64,000 bases of DNA, taken from assembly GCF_014762705.1 (NCBI RefSeq), contig NZ_JABURL010000065.1, forward strand, positions 1 through 64,000, read 5' to 3'. The notes under the pieces were generated by a model. The model made no database searches, was not told where the DNA came from, and saw only the letters and a program-made list of their open reading frames with translations. This stretch comes from Cyclobacterium sp. (lineage in GTDB: Bacteria; Bacteroidota; Bacteroidia; Cytophagales; Cyclobacteriaceae). Of this stretch, positions 1-9,360 are shown piece by piece (position 1 is the stretch's first letter; every line of letters starts with the position of its first letter). The position numbers and the translations under genes were made by a program.

Positions 1-227
1 TTATTAATTAAGTATTTTTTAAAAATAATATTTAATCAGAATTATTTTTATGTCAAATTTATTTTTTTAAATGCGTCTTAAATTATTAATTTAATTTGTT
101 TTACGCTGATTAAAATAAAATTTAAGAATCATAAAATAATCTTTCTTAATAAATATTAAATGGAATAAAATATTGTGTTTAATGCTAAAAATACATTAAT
201 TGTAAGATAAAAATGTTTGAATAACCG

Positions 228-821
228 ATGATAGCAGACAATACATATTCGGTTCCCGAGCTTGTTGCCTTATTGAGGGCTGGAGACCCTAATGCTTTTC
301 AGCAACTCTATGAAAAATTTTCCTCCAAAATCCTTAGTACCTGTAAAAAAATGTACCTGCCACAAGAGGATGCAGAGGAAGTGGTTCAGGAGGTTTTTTT
401 AAAAGTTTGGGAAAAGAGGGAGGGATTGGACAGTTCCTTGTCTTTTAACGCCTACCTTTTTACCATTATGCGTTGCTCCATTTTTAAAAGGTCCCGAAAA
501 AATGCCATGGACATTGCTTATAAAACATACCAGCTAAACAATGGCACTAATGCCAGTTGCTGTACGGAGGAAGCATTGGACTTTGAAGAATTGAAAGTTT
601 TTTCTGAAAGGATCATTGATGCACTTCCCAAAGGTCAACAGAAAATTTTTAGATTGAAGTTCACCGAAAATCTCACAGCCGATGAAATTGCAAGTAGGCT
701 TCATCTTTCGAAGAGAACAGTAGAAAACCAGCTCTATAAAGCCAATAAAAAGCTAAAACAAGAATTTATTTCCAATGATCTGATACCTTACGATTTGGTT
801 GTTTTGTTTCTGATTTTTTAA
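228..821 (+). CDS. ECF-type RNA polymerase sigma factor (Bacteroidota sigma-70 family)
   Basis: Directs RNA polymerase to a small set of promoters, probably those of the SusC/SusD and sugar-acid genes that follow. At 197 aa it has the usual ECF length. Region 2 lies at about residues 20-90, with the acidic stretch QEDAEEVVQEVFLKVWE typical of sigma region 2. A region 4 helix-turn-helix lies at about 140-180 (LTADEIASRLHLSKRTVENQ). The protein ends in a hydrophobic tail (DLVVLFLIF), common in Bacteroidota ECF factors. The 227 nt upstream are very AT-rich with no other gene. A FecR-type anti-sigma gene and a receptor with an STN domain follow, so this is likely the output of an outer-membrane signalling chain like FecI/FecR/FecA. 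The target promoters are not known from sequence. Confidence 0.93.
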   Translation: MIADNTYSVPELVALLRAGDPNAFQQLYEKFSSKILSTCKKMYLPQEDAEEVVQEVFLKVWEKREGLDSSLSFNAYLFTIMRCSIFKRSRKNAMDIAYKTYQLNNGTNASCCTEEALDFEELKVFSERIIDALPKGQQKIFRLKFTENLTADEIASRLHLSKRTVENQLYKANKKLKQEFISNDLIPYDLVVLFLIF

Positions 822-906
822 TTTACTCACCTTTATTTTTAATATTTTATAAAATAAATAATTTTCATTAAAATATATGGAAAATTTATTTTTCATGTGA
901 GTAAAT
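821..906. repeat. 10-bp inverted repeat flanking the sigma-FecR intergenic region
   Basis: ATTTACTCAC at 821-830, starting on the last base of the sigma gene stop codon, is repeated in perfect inverted form as GTGAGTAAAT at 897-906, separated by 66 nt of very AT-rich DNA. It could be a long-loop hairpin in the sigma-fecR transcript or two half-sites for a protein. There is no T-run after the second arm, so it is not a standard terminator. Function unknown. Confidence 0.4.
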
Positions 907-949
907 GACCTGAGTTATGGATATATACCATATAACCTAAGGGGTCAAG

Positions 950-1978
950 ATGAAGGATTTCATTCAAAAGTGGAAAAAATTTCATAAAGGCAAGCTTTCC
1001 AGAAGCGATGCAGCATCATTTCTGGCATATTTGAATAGTCCCGAAGGGAAGAGTGATTTTCAGCAAATGTTGAAAATGATTTGGGAGGCAGAAAATAAAG
1101 CTGATCAAGCGAATTTGAGGTCTTCTCCAAATCACCCTGTTCTTAAAGTTTCAAGCCGGCAAAAAAAAACCGGGAGCCTAAGTCAGCAGAATAACAGAAA
1201 AGTCCGGCATGTATTCACCTGGATCCGATATACGGCTTGTTTGGTAGCCATTTTAATGATAGCCAAGGAATGGGGGATTTTCAAAAATTGGCCACAAGGA
1301 CAAGAGGATCCACCGCCGGTAAAAGAGACTGCATGGATCACCAAATCAAACCCAAAAGGAGTCAAGTCCAAGATTTTATTGCCGGACAGTTCCTGGGTAT
1401 TTTTAAATGCCGATAGCAGGATCAGGTATATCAGGGATTTTGCCAAAAACCGGAAGGTTATTTTAACTGGTGAAGCATTTTTTGATGTAAAAAAGAAAGC
1501 TGGATTGCCATTCTATGTGCAGGCTGGACAAGTTACGGCAACCGTCTTGGGAACCTCCTTTAATATCAATACCGAATATCTGGAATCTATAGAAATAGCT
1601 TTGGCTACAGGAAAGATTCGAATCTTGAATGAACAAACCGGAAAGGATATTTTGCTTCAGCCCGGAAAAGCCGGCAAGATATCCAAAAATACACAGTCTA
1701 TGGAAATAATTGATGTAGATCCGGACAAAATATCTCTCTGGAAGGAAGGAATCCTCCACTTTGAAAAAGAACCATTTCAGCTTGTGATAAAGAAGTTGGA
1801 AAACTGGTATGGGGTCAGCATATCTGTTGAGGGAGAACTTCCAAATGACCTTTGTACAGGAACATTCCAAAGGAAAGCTTACCTGAGTGATGTGCTTAAG
1901 GTATTAGGCCATGCATTACAATTTGATTATGACTTAAATGGAAAAAATGTAGCCATCTATCCTTTGTCATCAGGCTGA
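950..1978 (+). CDS. FecR family anti-sigma factor
   Basis: Inner-membrane regulator that holds the upstream ECF sigma factor and releases it when the outer-membrane receptor signals. At 342 aa it has the family's usual length. The N-terminal 80 residues are cytoplasmic and charged. One membrane segment lies at about residues 90-110 (IRYTACLVAILMIA). A periplasmic FecR domain follows at about 130-240 (VLLPDSSWVFLNADSRIRY region and LTGEAFFDVKK), and the C-terminal domain at about 265-335 (FQLVIKKLENWYGVSISV) is of the kind that contacts the receptor STN domain. It lies 128 nt after the sigma gene and 23 nt before the SusC gene. Start codon is ATG after an A/G-rich leader (AGGGGTCAAG). Confidence 0.93.
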   Translation: MKDFIQKWKKFHKGKLSRSDAASFLAYLNSPEGKSDFQQMLKMIWEAENKADQANLRSSPNHPVLKVSSRQKKTGSLSQQNNRKVRHVFTWIRYTACLVAILMIAKEWGIFKNWPQGQEDPPPVKETAWITKSNPKGVKSKILLPDSSWVFLNADSRIRYIRDFAKNRKVILTGEAFFDVKKKAGLPFYVQAGQVTATVLGTSFNINTEYLESIEIALATGKIRILNEQTGKDILLQPGKAGKISKNTQSMEIIDVDPDKISLWKEGILHFEKEPFQLVIKKLENWYGVSISVEGELPNDLCTGTFQRKAYLSDVLKVLGHALQFDYDLNGKNVAIYPLSSG

Positions 1979-2001
1979 ATAGCCTGAATACTTTACTTAA
2001 A

Positions 2002-5000
2002 ATGTTAACCATTTCCCAAAATCCCATGAAACATGTTTTATTAAAACCAATTGAAAATCTGAAAGTCAGGATACTGGCTTTAGTAATCCTGTGCATGCTG
2101 GTTTTTCATACCGGCTATGCCCTTGACAGCGCAAAAAGCATTGAAGATGTGTTCATTGAAATGGATATCATGCAGGGAAGCTTGCAGGATATATTGGAAC
2201 ACATTGAAAGTAAAACCGATTACCGTTTTTTCTATACGGAAAAGGGACTCAATGACCATGAAATTATTCATTTGGACCTGACCAAAGGAAGTGTAGCAGA
2301 CATATTAAAGGAATTGGCAGGAGAAAAAGGACTTTATTTCAAGCAGGTGAACAACAGCATCAGTGTCCGTTTTCTTACCGATAATCCCAATGAAGAAGTG
2401 ATGGAGGCCGGAATGGAACAAGCAGATATTGAAGTAGCTGGCAAGGTGGTCGCCGAAACCGGTGAGCCTTTACCGGGAGTTGCTGTATCTGTGGCAGGCA
2501 CTACCATCGGCACCATAACCAATATTGATGGGGAATTTTCACTCACAGCACCTGAAGATGGTGTTTTACTGTTCTCCTATATAGGATTTGCCACCCAACA
2601 GGTCAATATCAATTCCCGGTCAATTATCAATATTACCCTGAAAGAAGATATTGCAGGTTTGGAAGAAGTGGTGGTAACGGCATTAGGTATAAAAAGGGAG
2701 GCAAAAAGTCTTGGATATGCCACTTCAACGGTGGAATCTGAAGAGATGACCATCAACAGAACACCAAATTTCATGAATTCCCTTCAAGGCAAAGTTGCAG
2801 GGGTCAACATCACTCCTATGGGTTCTGGACCACAGGGAAGCAGCAAAGTGAGGATCAGGGGGGTATCTTCTTTTGGAGGCAACAATTCCCCACTGATTGT
2901 GGTGAACGGGGTGCCCATAGACAATACCAATTTCGGGGTTAGTGGTGATGTGTCTGAGGTAGGCAGCAACCGAAAATCAGATAGCGGTGATGGATTGAGT
3001 AGTATCAACCCCGATGACATCACTTCCATGACGGTCCTCAAGGGTGCAGCTGCTTCTGCCCTTTATGGTGCAAGGGCCAAGGATGGGGTCATCATGATCA
3101 CCACCAGGAACAGGGCTACCGGATCCGGAATCCAGGTAGAACTGAATTCAAACTTTACAACAGATACCCCATTTGATTTTACCGATTACCAATACGAATA
3201 TGGTCAGGGGGAGGGTGGAATAAGGCCCAACTCTCCCAGACCGGTTTCTGGTGTATGGAGTTTCGGGGAAAAATTTGAGCCTGGAATGACCCAGATTTTA
3301 TTTGATGGGATAGAGGTTCCTTACGAACCTCAACCCAACAAAGTAAGGGATTATTACCGGAATGGATCCACTTTTTCCAATACCATAACACTCTCTTCCG
3401 GAGGGGAAAATGGTGGATTTAGTCTTTCTGTAGCCAATATGGACAGCAAAGCTATTCTTCCAGGTTCTAATTATAACAGAAAAACCATTAACCTGGGTTT
3501 TACCCAAAACATCAAGAAACTGACTGTTTCGGGCAATATTAATTATTCCAAGGAAGACCGCATCAATCCTCCGAATATAGCCGAGCAGGACTTCAGCCCG
3601 GTGGTCATTTATACCTTGGCTACTTCCATGCCAATGGATCTGTTGGAAGAATATGCTTTTGATGAGAATGGGGATGAATTTCCCTATTCCAGGTTTACCA
3701 ACCGGACCAATCCCTATTTTGCACTGTCGCGATTTGAAAATAATGTTCGTGACAGAATTTATGGTAACATTACTGCCAGGTATGAATTTACAGACTGGCT
3801 GTATTTGCAGGGAAGGTTTGGGCAGGATTTTTTCTCAAGGGACTCAGAGTATAATCTCCCCACTGGTTCTCAAAGACAGTCCTCACCTCCCCCGGGTTTT
3901 GTAAATGGCCAATATGTACAAGACATAAGGCGTTTCAGGGAAGTAAATGCAGATTTCCTACTTGGCATAAACCGTACTTTTGGAGATTTCGGATTACTAG
4001 TGAATCTGGGAGGCAACCAGATGTACAGAAGGTTGGATGTTAATACCCTGTTGGGGGAAAATTTTTATACCCGTGGCCTGTACACTATAGGCAATTCCAG
4101 TAAAATTACCACAGATTATTCCATCTCAGAAAGACAGGTAAATTCTTTGTACGCGAGTACTGAATTGTCTTACAGAGGCTATTTATACCTGAACGGAACT
4201 GTAAGAAACGACTGGTTTTCTACGCTCTCTCCGGCCAACAGAAGTATACTCTATCCCTCCATCACAGGTAGTTTTGTTTTTTCTCAGGCCTTTGCCAATT
4301 TACCCAATTGGATTTCTTTTGGCAAAATCAGGGTAGCTTATGCTGAAGTGGGTAGCGATACGGACGTTCAACCGTATGCCAACAACCTTTTTTACAACAT
4401 CAACCAGCAGCAATTTCCTAATTCAAATGGTACCGCCCAGCCGGTAGGGGCCATTAGTGGATCCGTGGTGCCTAATGATAACCTTAGGCCAATGAGGGTT
4501 ACTGAAAAGGAAATAGGCCTTGAAATGACTTTATTTGATAATCTCCGGTTTGAAGTTTCCTATTATGATAAACTTTCATCTGATCAGATCCTGCAAGCTC
4601 AGATTTCAGATGGGTCTGGGTTCCTGGATCAATTAATCAATGTGGGGGAAAGCCGAAATCAAGGAGTTGAAATGTTTGCAGCTATTTCTCCGGTAACCAC
4701 CAATAATTTTAACTGGAATTTCAGCGCCAATGCTTCTTACAACCAATCTGAAGTGCTGAGTTTGGGCGATGATGTGGATGGCAGCTTTATCACGGTGGGT
4801 ACCGCTGAGTTCCACGGTGAGGTAAGGCAGGAGGTGGGTAAACCCATGGCCCAACTTTATGGATGGGGATACCTCAGGGATGATCAGGGGCGACAAATAT
4901 TTGATCCAAACAACGGACGTCCACTTCGTTCCAACCAGCAATTGAATTTTGGAACAGCAATTCCTATTTGGGTAGGGGGATTTACCAATGGTTTCACCTA

Positions 5001-5487
5001 CAAAAACCTGAATTTTTCATTTCTGATTGACTACAAGTTGGGTCATAAGATGATTTCAGGTACCCATACCAATGCTTATAGACATGGCTTGGATAAGGCT
5101 ACCCTGGTAGGCAGGGAGCAGGGGTTCGTTGTGGGAGATGGCGTCAATCCTAATGGAGAAATCAATACAGCCCAGTCTCCGGTACAAACCTACTATGAGA
5201 CGATTCGCTCCGGAAGGATGTCTGAGCAATCTGTTTTCAATGCGGGTTCCTGGCAATTGAGGCAATTAACTTTGGGATATGATTTTACATCTCTTCTCCC
5301 TGAAAATAAATTCATAAGGGGGTTGCGTCTGAATCTGGTATCAAACAATGTGGCCGTTATCAAGAAATGGGTGCCGCATATCCATCCCGATCAAAACGGA
5401 ATCATATCCGACAACAATGCGGGTCTGGAAGCCACAGGATTGCCGGTCACCAGAAGCACGGGATTCAATCTCAATGTTAAATTCTAA
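2002..5487 (+). CDS. SusC/RagA family TonB-dependent receptor with STN signalling domain
   Basis: Outer-membrane importer that with the next gene forms a SusCD uptake complex; its substrate is probably a sugar acid or an oligomer containing one. Domains in order: signal peptide (about residues 20-42), STN domain (about 50-118), carboxypeptidase-D-like beta-sandwich (about 143-215, GEPLPGVAVSVAGT and IDGEFSLTAPEDG), TonB plug (about 220-345, LQGKVAGVNI and SPLIVVNGVPID), then a long beta-barrel ending in FNLNVKF. At 1161 aa the length suits SusC plus STN. The STN domain is found in receptors that also signal, matching the sigma/FecR pair upstream. Two nearby starts are possible (2002 or 2026); both leave the signal peptide intact. 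The product is confident; the ligand is inference from neighbours. Confidence 0.95.
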   Translation: MLTISQNPMKHVLLKPIENLKVRILALVILCMLVFHTGYALDSAKSIEDVFIEMDIMQGSLQDILEHIESKTDYRFFYTEKGLNDHEIIHLDLTKGSVADILKELAGEKGLYFKQVNNSISVRFLTDNPNEEVMEAGMEQADIEVAGKVVAETGEPLPGVAVSVAGTTIGTITNIDGEFSLTAPEDGVLLFSYIGFATQQVNINSRSIINITLKEDIAGLEEVVVTALGIKREAKSLGYATSTVESEEMTINRTPNFMNSLQGKVAGVNITPMGSGPQGSSKVRIRGVSSFGGNNSPLIVVNGVPIDNTNFGVSGDVSEVGSNRKSDSGDGLSSINPDDITSMTVLKGAAASALYGARAKDGVIMITTRNRATGSGIQVELNSNFTTDTPFDFTDYQYEYGQGEGGIRPNSPRPVSGVWSFGEKFEPGMTQILFDGIEVPYEPQPNKVRDYYRNGSTFSNTITLSSGGENGGFSLSVANMDSKAILPGSNYNRKTINLGFTQNIKKLTVSGNINYSKEDRINPPNIAEQDFSPVVIYTLATSMPMDLLEEYAFDENGDEFPYSRFTNRTNPYFALSRFENNVRDRIYGNITARYEFTDWLYLQGRFGQDFFSRDSEYNLPTGSQRQSSPPPGFVNGQYVQDIRRFREVNADFLLGINRTFGDFGLLVNLGGNQMYRRLDVNTLLGENFYTRGLYTIGNSSKITTDYSISERQVNSLYASTELSYRGYLYLNGTVRNDWFSTLSPANRSILYPSITGSFVFSQAFANLPNWISFGKIRVAYAEVGSDTDVQPYANNLFYNINQQQFPNSNGTAQPVGAISGSVVPNDNLRPMRVTEKEIGLEMTLFDNLRFEVSYYDKLSSDQILQAQISDGSGFLDQLINVGESRNQGVEMFAAISPVTTNNFNWNFSANASYNQSEVLSLGDDVDGSFITVGTAEFHGEVRQEVGKPMAQLYGWGYLRDDQGRQIFDPNNGRPLRSNQQLNFGTAIPIWVGGFTNGFTYKNLNFSFLIDYKLGHKMISGTHTNAYRHGLDKATLVGREQGFVVGDGVNPNGEINTAQSPVQTYYETIRSGRMSEQSVFNAGSWQLRQLTLGYDFTSLLPENKFIRGLRLNLVSNNVAVIKKWVPHIHPDQNGIISDNNAGLEATGLPVTRSTGFNLNVKF

Positions 5488-5538
5488 GCAATCCTTGCTT
5501 CAAAGAACCATTGATATTTACAAAAAACAACAACTGAA

Positions 5539-7071
5539 ATGAAAAAGTCAAAAATAATATATCTGATTAAAGGGCTGCTTATAGTCCTGTTTATGGGCTC
5601 CTGTGATGAAGGTTTTGATGAAATGAATACCAATCCAGTGCGTCTTACCTCCATTGATCCAACATTTCAATTGAATCAAGCCATTATTTCCAGTTCTCCT
5701 GGATACAACAACCTGACGTATGAAACAACCATTGTCAAGCAAATGATTACTCCCTTTCAGGGGGTAGGAACAGGTGGAAACCTTAACCAGGATAACCGAT
5801 CTGCTACTCAGGGAAACTGGCAAACCGGCTACAGGACAATCGTGAAAAATTTAATAGATGGCCTTGAAAGCCTGGGAAATGCCCCTGAAAGAACAAATCT
5901 CTACAGTATCATCCGGATCTGGAAGGCCCATGCCTTCATGATGCTTACCGATACCTATGGTGACGTTCCATATTCTGAAGCAGGTCTGGGCTACATTTCG
6001 GGAAATGTATTCCCAAAATACGATTCCCAGGAAGCTATTTACACCAACATTCTGAATGATCTGGAAATGGCCGTTCAGGGCCTTGATGAAAACAAGGACC
6101 CCATTAACCAGGAAATACTATACAGCGGCAATATTGAGCAGTGGAAAAGGCTGGGCAATTCCCTGTTGTTGCGTGCGGCCATGCGTCTGGTTAAGGTAAA
6201 TCCAACTGTAGCTTCCCAATATGCCGTAAAGGCCGTAAATGGCGGATTAATGCAATCCAACGATGATAATGCGGTAATACGGCACAATGCCGATTACCGT
6301 AACAATGTAGGGACAAATTTAAATGGGGGACAGGCACCCTTTTATTACCTGGATGAAGATTTTGTCAACTTTCTACAAAGCAATAACGATCCAAGATTGG
6401 AATCCATTGCCGTAAGGTATGTTGGTGCGCTGAGTGGGGGCGAGCAGGTGGAAGCCAATGCAAACAGGTCACCAGAGGTTCAAATTGGAATGCCTCAGGG
6501 CTATGACAATACGACCATTATACCGGTGGCAGAAGCTGCCGGGCTGGCCAGCCTGTTTAGCTATAGTCAATTGGACCGTACCCGTCTGGGGAATCCCGAA
6601 GCGCCGAATTTTCTGGTTACTTATTCCCAGACCCTTTTGCTTCATGCTGAAGCAGCCACCAGAGGTTGGGTACCGGGAGATGCAGAGCAGCTCTATCATG
6701 ATGGCATCCGGGCGCATATGGAGCAAATGGCACTTTGGCCCAATGACACCGAAATAGCTCCCGAAGCGATTGATGCCTATATCGAAAATCATCCTTTGGA
6801 AACAGGCAATGAGCTGGAACTGATCAATACACAGTATTGGGTTTCTTCTTTTCTTATCGGACCTGAAACCTGGGCAAACTTCAGGAGAAGCGGGTATCCG
6901 TTGGTAAATCCCAATCCTTATCCGGGAAGCGATTTACAAAACGAGGATTTCATCCGAAGATTGACTTATCCTGATTCGGAACTTACAGTGAATAAAGAAA
7001 ATGTAGACGAGGCGACCAGTCGCATGGGGCCGGATGTATTGGATACGCGGGTTTGGTGGGATGTAAAGTAG
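5539..7071 (+). CDS. SusD/RagB family substrate-binding outer-membrane lipoprotein (SusD-like_2 type)
   Basis: Surface lipoprotein that caps the SusC barrel and binds the substrate. At 510 aa it has the family's length. The signal sequence ends in a lipobox (LFMGSC, Cys22) followed by DEGFDEMNTNP, a typical mature N-terminus. TPR-like helices hold motifs such as RIWKAHAFMMLTDTYGDVPYSEA, characteristic of the family, and the C-terminal half carries the ligand-binding loops. It starts 51 nt after the SusC stop and is cotranscribed with it. It belongs to the SusD-like_2 branch rather than the starch-type SusD, so glycan specificity cannot be read from it. Confidence 0.94.
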   Translation: MKKSKIIYLIKGLLIVLFMGSCDEGFDEMNTNPVRLTSIDPTFQLNQAIISSSPGYNNLTYETTIVKQMITPFQGVGTGGNLNQDNRSATQGNWQTGYRTIVKNLIDGLESLGNAPERTNLYSIIRIWKAHAFMMLTDTYGDVPYSEAGLGYISGNVFPKYDSQEAIYTNILNDLEMAVQGLDENKDPINQEILYSGNIEQWKRLGNSLLLRAAMRLVKVNPTVASQYAVKAVNGGLMQSNDDNAVIRHNADYRNNVGTNLNGGQAPFYYLDEDFVNFLQSNNDPRLESIAVRYVGALSGGEQVEANANRSPEVQIGMPQGYDNTTIIPVAEAAGLASLFSYSQLDRTRLGNPEAPNFLVTYSQTLLLHAEAATRGWVPGDAEQLYHDGIRAHMEQMALWPNDTEIAPEAIDAYIENHPLETGNELELINTQYWVSSFLIGPETWANFRRSGYPLVNPNPYPGSDLQNEDFIRRLTYPDSELTVNKENVDEATSRMGPDVLDTRVWWDVK

Positions 7072-7133
7072 GTTTTTATGTATATAATTCTAACTTTAGT
7101 ACTTTCTTCCAAATAACCAACCTATAATATTGA

Positions 7134-7907
7134 ATGAAGCAAATTAAAAAACGATTAAAATCCGGAGAATCCCTGATTGGCTGCTGGCTAAATCTAGGCA
7201 GCTCAATAACAGCAGAAATTGTGGGACTATCGGGATTCGATTGGGTATTGATAGACCTGGAGCATGGTGCAGGGGAACCAAAAGACCTGTTGCACCAGCT
7301 TCAGGCTTTGCAGCATACCCCGGCAGCAGCCATTGTCAGGGTAGAAAGTTACCATAAAGAACGCATTCACCGCGTATTGGACCTGGGCGCAGAAGGGGTC
7401 ATGTGTCCCAGGATAAATTCTGCCATGGAAGCTAAAACAGCCGTCCGAGGCATGCATTACCCACCAAAAGGTATCAGGGGAGTGGCCAAAATGGTACGGG
7501 CTACGGGCTTTGGTAAGGATTTCAATCAGTATAAATCCAGTACCTGGGAAAATCTTTTGGGGGTTATCCAAATAGAAACCCTTGAAGCACTGGAGGAACT
7601 GGATCAAATAGCCGCAACTCCCGGCGTTGATGCCTTGTTCATAGGACCAGCCGATTTGACAGTTGCCCTGGGAATAGACGGAGACCTGAACCACCCCCTG
7701 TTTCTGGAGGCAGTAGACCGAATAGTAAGAGCGGCAAAAAATGCCTCCAAAGCTGTGGGTATTTTAATCTTTGATCCTTCGGATTTCGGAAAGTATCAGG
7801 ACATGGGCATTCAATTGATAGCCTGTGGGTCAGATGCCACCTTTGTTGCCTCAGGGGCCCGGGACTTACAAAGCAAGCTAAGTCAATACAAAAAACCAGG
7901 AAAATGA
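7134..7907 (+). CDS. HpcH/HpaI family aldolase, probable 2-dehydro-3-deoxyglucarate aldolase
   Basis: Class II metal-dependent aldolase that splits 2-keto-3-deoxy sugar acids into pyruvate plus an aldehyde. At 257 aa it matches GarL/RhmA length. Visible family motifs: FDWVLIDLEHG (His44), VMCPRINS, the metal-ligand QIET and the second ligand in LFIGPADLTVALG. With the GudD and GarR homologues a few genes downstream, the simplest role is cleavage of 5-keto-4-deoxyglucarate to pyruvate and tartronate semialdehyde. The stop codon overlaps the start of the GntP permease gene (ATGA), so the two are translationally coupled. A related specificity such as 2-keto-3-deoxy-L-rhamnonate cannot be excluded. 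Confidence 0.88.
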   Translation: MKQIKKRLKSGESLIGCWLNLGSSITAEIVGLSGFDWVLIDLEHGAGEPKDLLHQLQALQHTPAAAIVRVESYHKERIHRVLDLGAEGVMCPRINSAMEAKTAVRGMHYPPKGIRGVAKMVRATGFGKDFNQYKSSTWENLLGVIQIETLEALEELDQIAATPGVDALFIGPADLTVALGIDGDLNHPLFLEAVDRIVRAAKNASKAVGILIFDPSDFGKYQDMGIQLIACGSDATFVASGARDLQSKLSQYKKPGK

Positions 7908-9337
7908 TACAGGACCCCTTTTTTATTTTATTGGTAGGGATGTTGATTGTGGTAGGGGGGATTTTAGCAGGCAAGTTAAATCCCTTTATTGCCTTGCTTC
8001 TTGCGGCATTGGTAGTAGCCTGGATGACTCCCGCTGAGGCAATTGTAGAATTTGCCCTCAGCAGGGGCCAATCTGATGCTAATGCCCAAGCCCTGGCAAC
8101 CACACCTATTGGAGAAAGGATAGCAGGAGCATTTGGGAGCACGGTTGGGAAAATAGGGATCCTGATAGCCATGGCGGCGATTATTGGTAAATCCATGCTG
8201 ATGAGTGGGGCAGCAGAACGGATTGTACGTTCCATTCTCGGATTGACCGGTGAAAAAAATGCCCCTTTGGCATTTCTTAGTGGTAGTTTTTTTCTTGGGA
8301 TTCCAGTTTTTTTTGATACCGTTTTCTACCTCATGATCCCCCTGGCCAAGGCTATGGCAATGCGCCTTAAGGAAAGTTATCTTTTACTGGTACTTTGTAT
8401 TACGGCTGGGGCGGCCATGGCCAATTCCCTTGTGCCCCCTACACCGGGCCCTTTGTTTTTGATTGCAGAAATGAACATTCCTATTGGCATGATGATGGTC
8501 GGGGGGTTTTTGGTTGGCCTGGTTACCATAGCCGCCGGATATATCTTTGCTGTTTGGACCAATAAAAGAAACCAAATCCCTTTAAGGGATTCATTGGATG
8601 CCCCTTTGAATGAAATTCAATCCCTGGCCGATAAAGACAGTGCCCAATTGCCATCTCTGGGATTTTCTTTATCCCCCATATTGGTCCCGCTTTTATTGAT
8701 TACCGGAAGTGCTACCATCAGTACTTTTTGGGATCAGGCAGCAGGAGGTACGGTAGGGGTAATTTTTGATGTGATTCATTTCCTGGGTGAGAAAAATATG
8801 GCTTTAATTTTGGGGGCTTTGGCCGCTTTGCTGACATTATTTTTACAGCAGGATAAGGAAAGGGCTGGTATGAAGGGTGCGGTTCAGGCTGCCCTGACCA
8901 GTGGAGGGGTAATTATTTTGATTACAGCGGCAGGTGGTGCTTTTGGTGCCATGCTTCAGCAAACCGGGATAAGTATCCGGATAGAATCGATGACCGAAGG
9001 CTTTCAGATAGCCCTGATACCCCTGGCCTTCTTTATCACGGCCCTGGTTAGGACAGCACAGGGCTCAGCCACCGTAGCCATGATAACAGCTTCCGGCATA
9101 TTGTCGGGAATGTCCACCGCAGGATTGGAGTACCATCAGCTGTATCTTGGGCTTTCCATTGCCTGTGGGTCAAAGCTGATCCCCTGGATGAATGACAGTG
9201 GTTTCTGGATCGTATGTAAAATGAGCAACCTTACGGAAAAAGAAGCCTTAAAGACCTTTTCACCATTATTGACAATCATGGGAATAGTTGGGTTGATTAC
9301 CATTTTGGTGGCTGCCAAACTATTCCCATTGGTATAA
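7904..9337 (+). CDS. GntP family sugar-acid permease
   Basis: Inner-membrane proton-coupled importer of gluconate-like sugar acids. At 477 aa it has about 12-14 hydrophobic segments along its whole length. Family features include the N-terminal LLVGMLIVVGGILAGKLNPFIALLLAA, the conserved PPTPGP loop near residue 180 and the C-terminal SGSATVAM-like stretch (AQGSATVAMITASG). The start codon overlaps the aldolase stop codon by 4 nt. It presumably brings into the cytoplasm the acid that GudD, the aldolase and GarR use. The exact substrate (glucarate, gluconate, another aldonate or uronate) is not determinable here. Confidence 0.93.
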   Translation: MIQDPFFILLVGMLIVVGGILAGKLNPFIALLLAALVVAWMTPAEAIVEFALSRGQSDANAQALATTPIGERIAGAFGSTVGKIGILIAMAAIIGKSMLMSGAAERIVRSILGLTGEKNAPLAFLSGSFFLGIPVFFDTVFYLMIPLAKAMAMRLKESYLLLVLCITAGAAMANSLVPPTPGPLFLIAEMNIPIGMMMVGGFLVGLVTIAAGYIFAVWTNKRNQIPLRDSLDAPLNEIQSLADKDSAQLPSLGFSLSPILVPLLLITGSATISTFWDQAAGGTVGVIFDVIHFLGEKNMALILGALAALLTLFLQQDKERAGMKGAVQAALTSGGVIILITAAGGAFGAMLQQTGISIRIESMTEGFQIALIPLAFFITALVRTAQGSATVAMITASGILSGMSTAGLEYHQLYLGLSIACGSKLIPWMNDSGFWIVCKMSNLTEKEALKTFSPLLTIMGIVGLITILVAAKLFPLV

Positions 9338-9360
9338 AAAACAGATAAACCCATAGACTT

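Noticed and set aside
1-227. Promoter or RNA gene in the AT-rich start of the window
   Set aside because: No TTG/TAnnTTTG pair at proper spacing, no hairpin and no ORF could be supported; the region probably holds the sigma gene promoter in a form I cannot pin down.
7639-8235. 198-aa open frame on the minus strand over the aldolase/permease genes
   Set aside because: It lies antisense to two genes with clear families and a 4-nt coupled overlap; its translation has no recognisable features.
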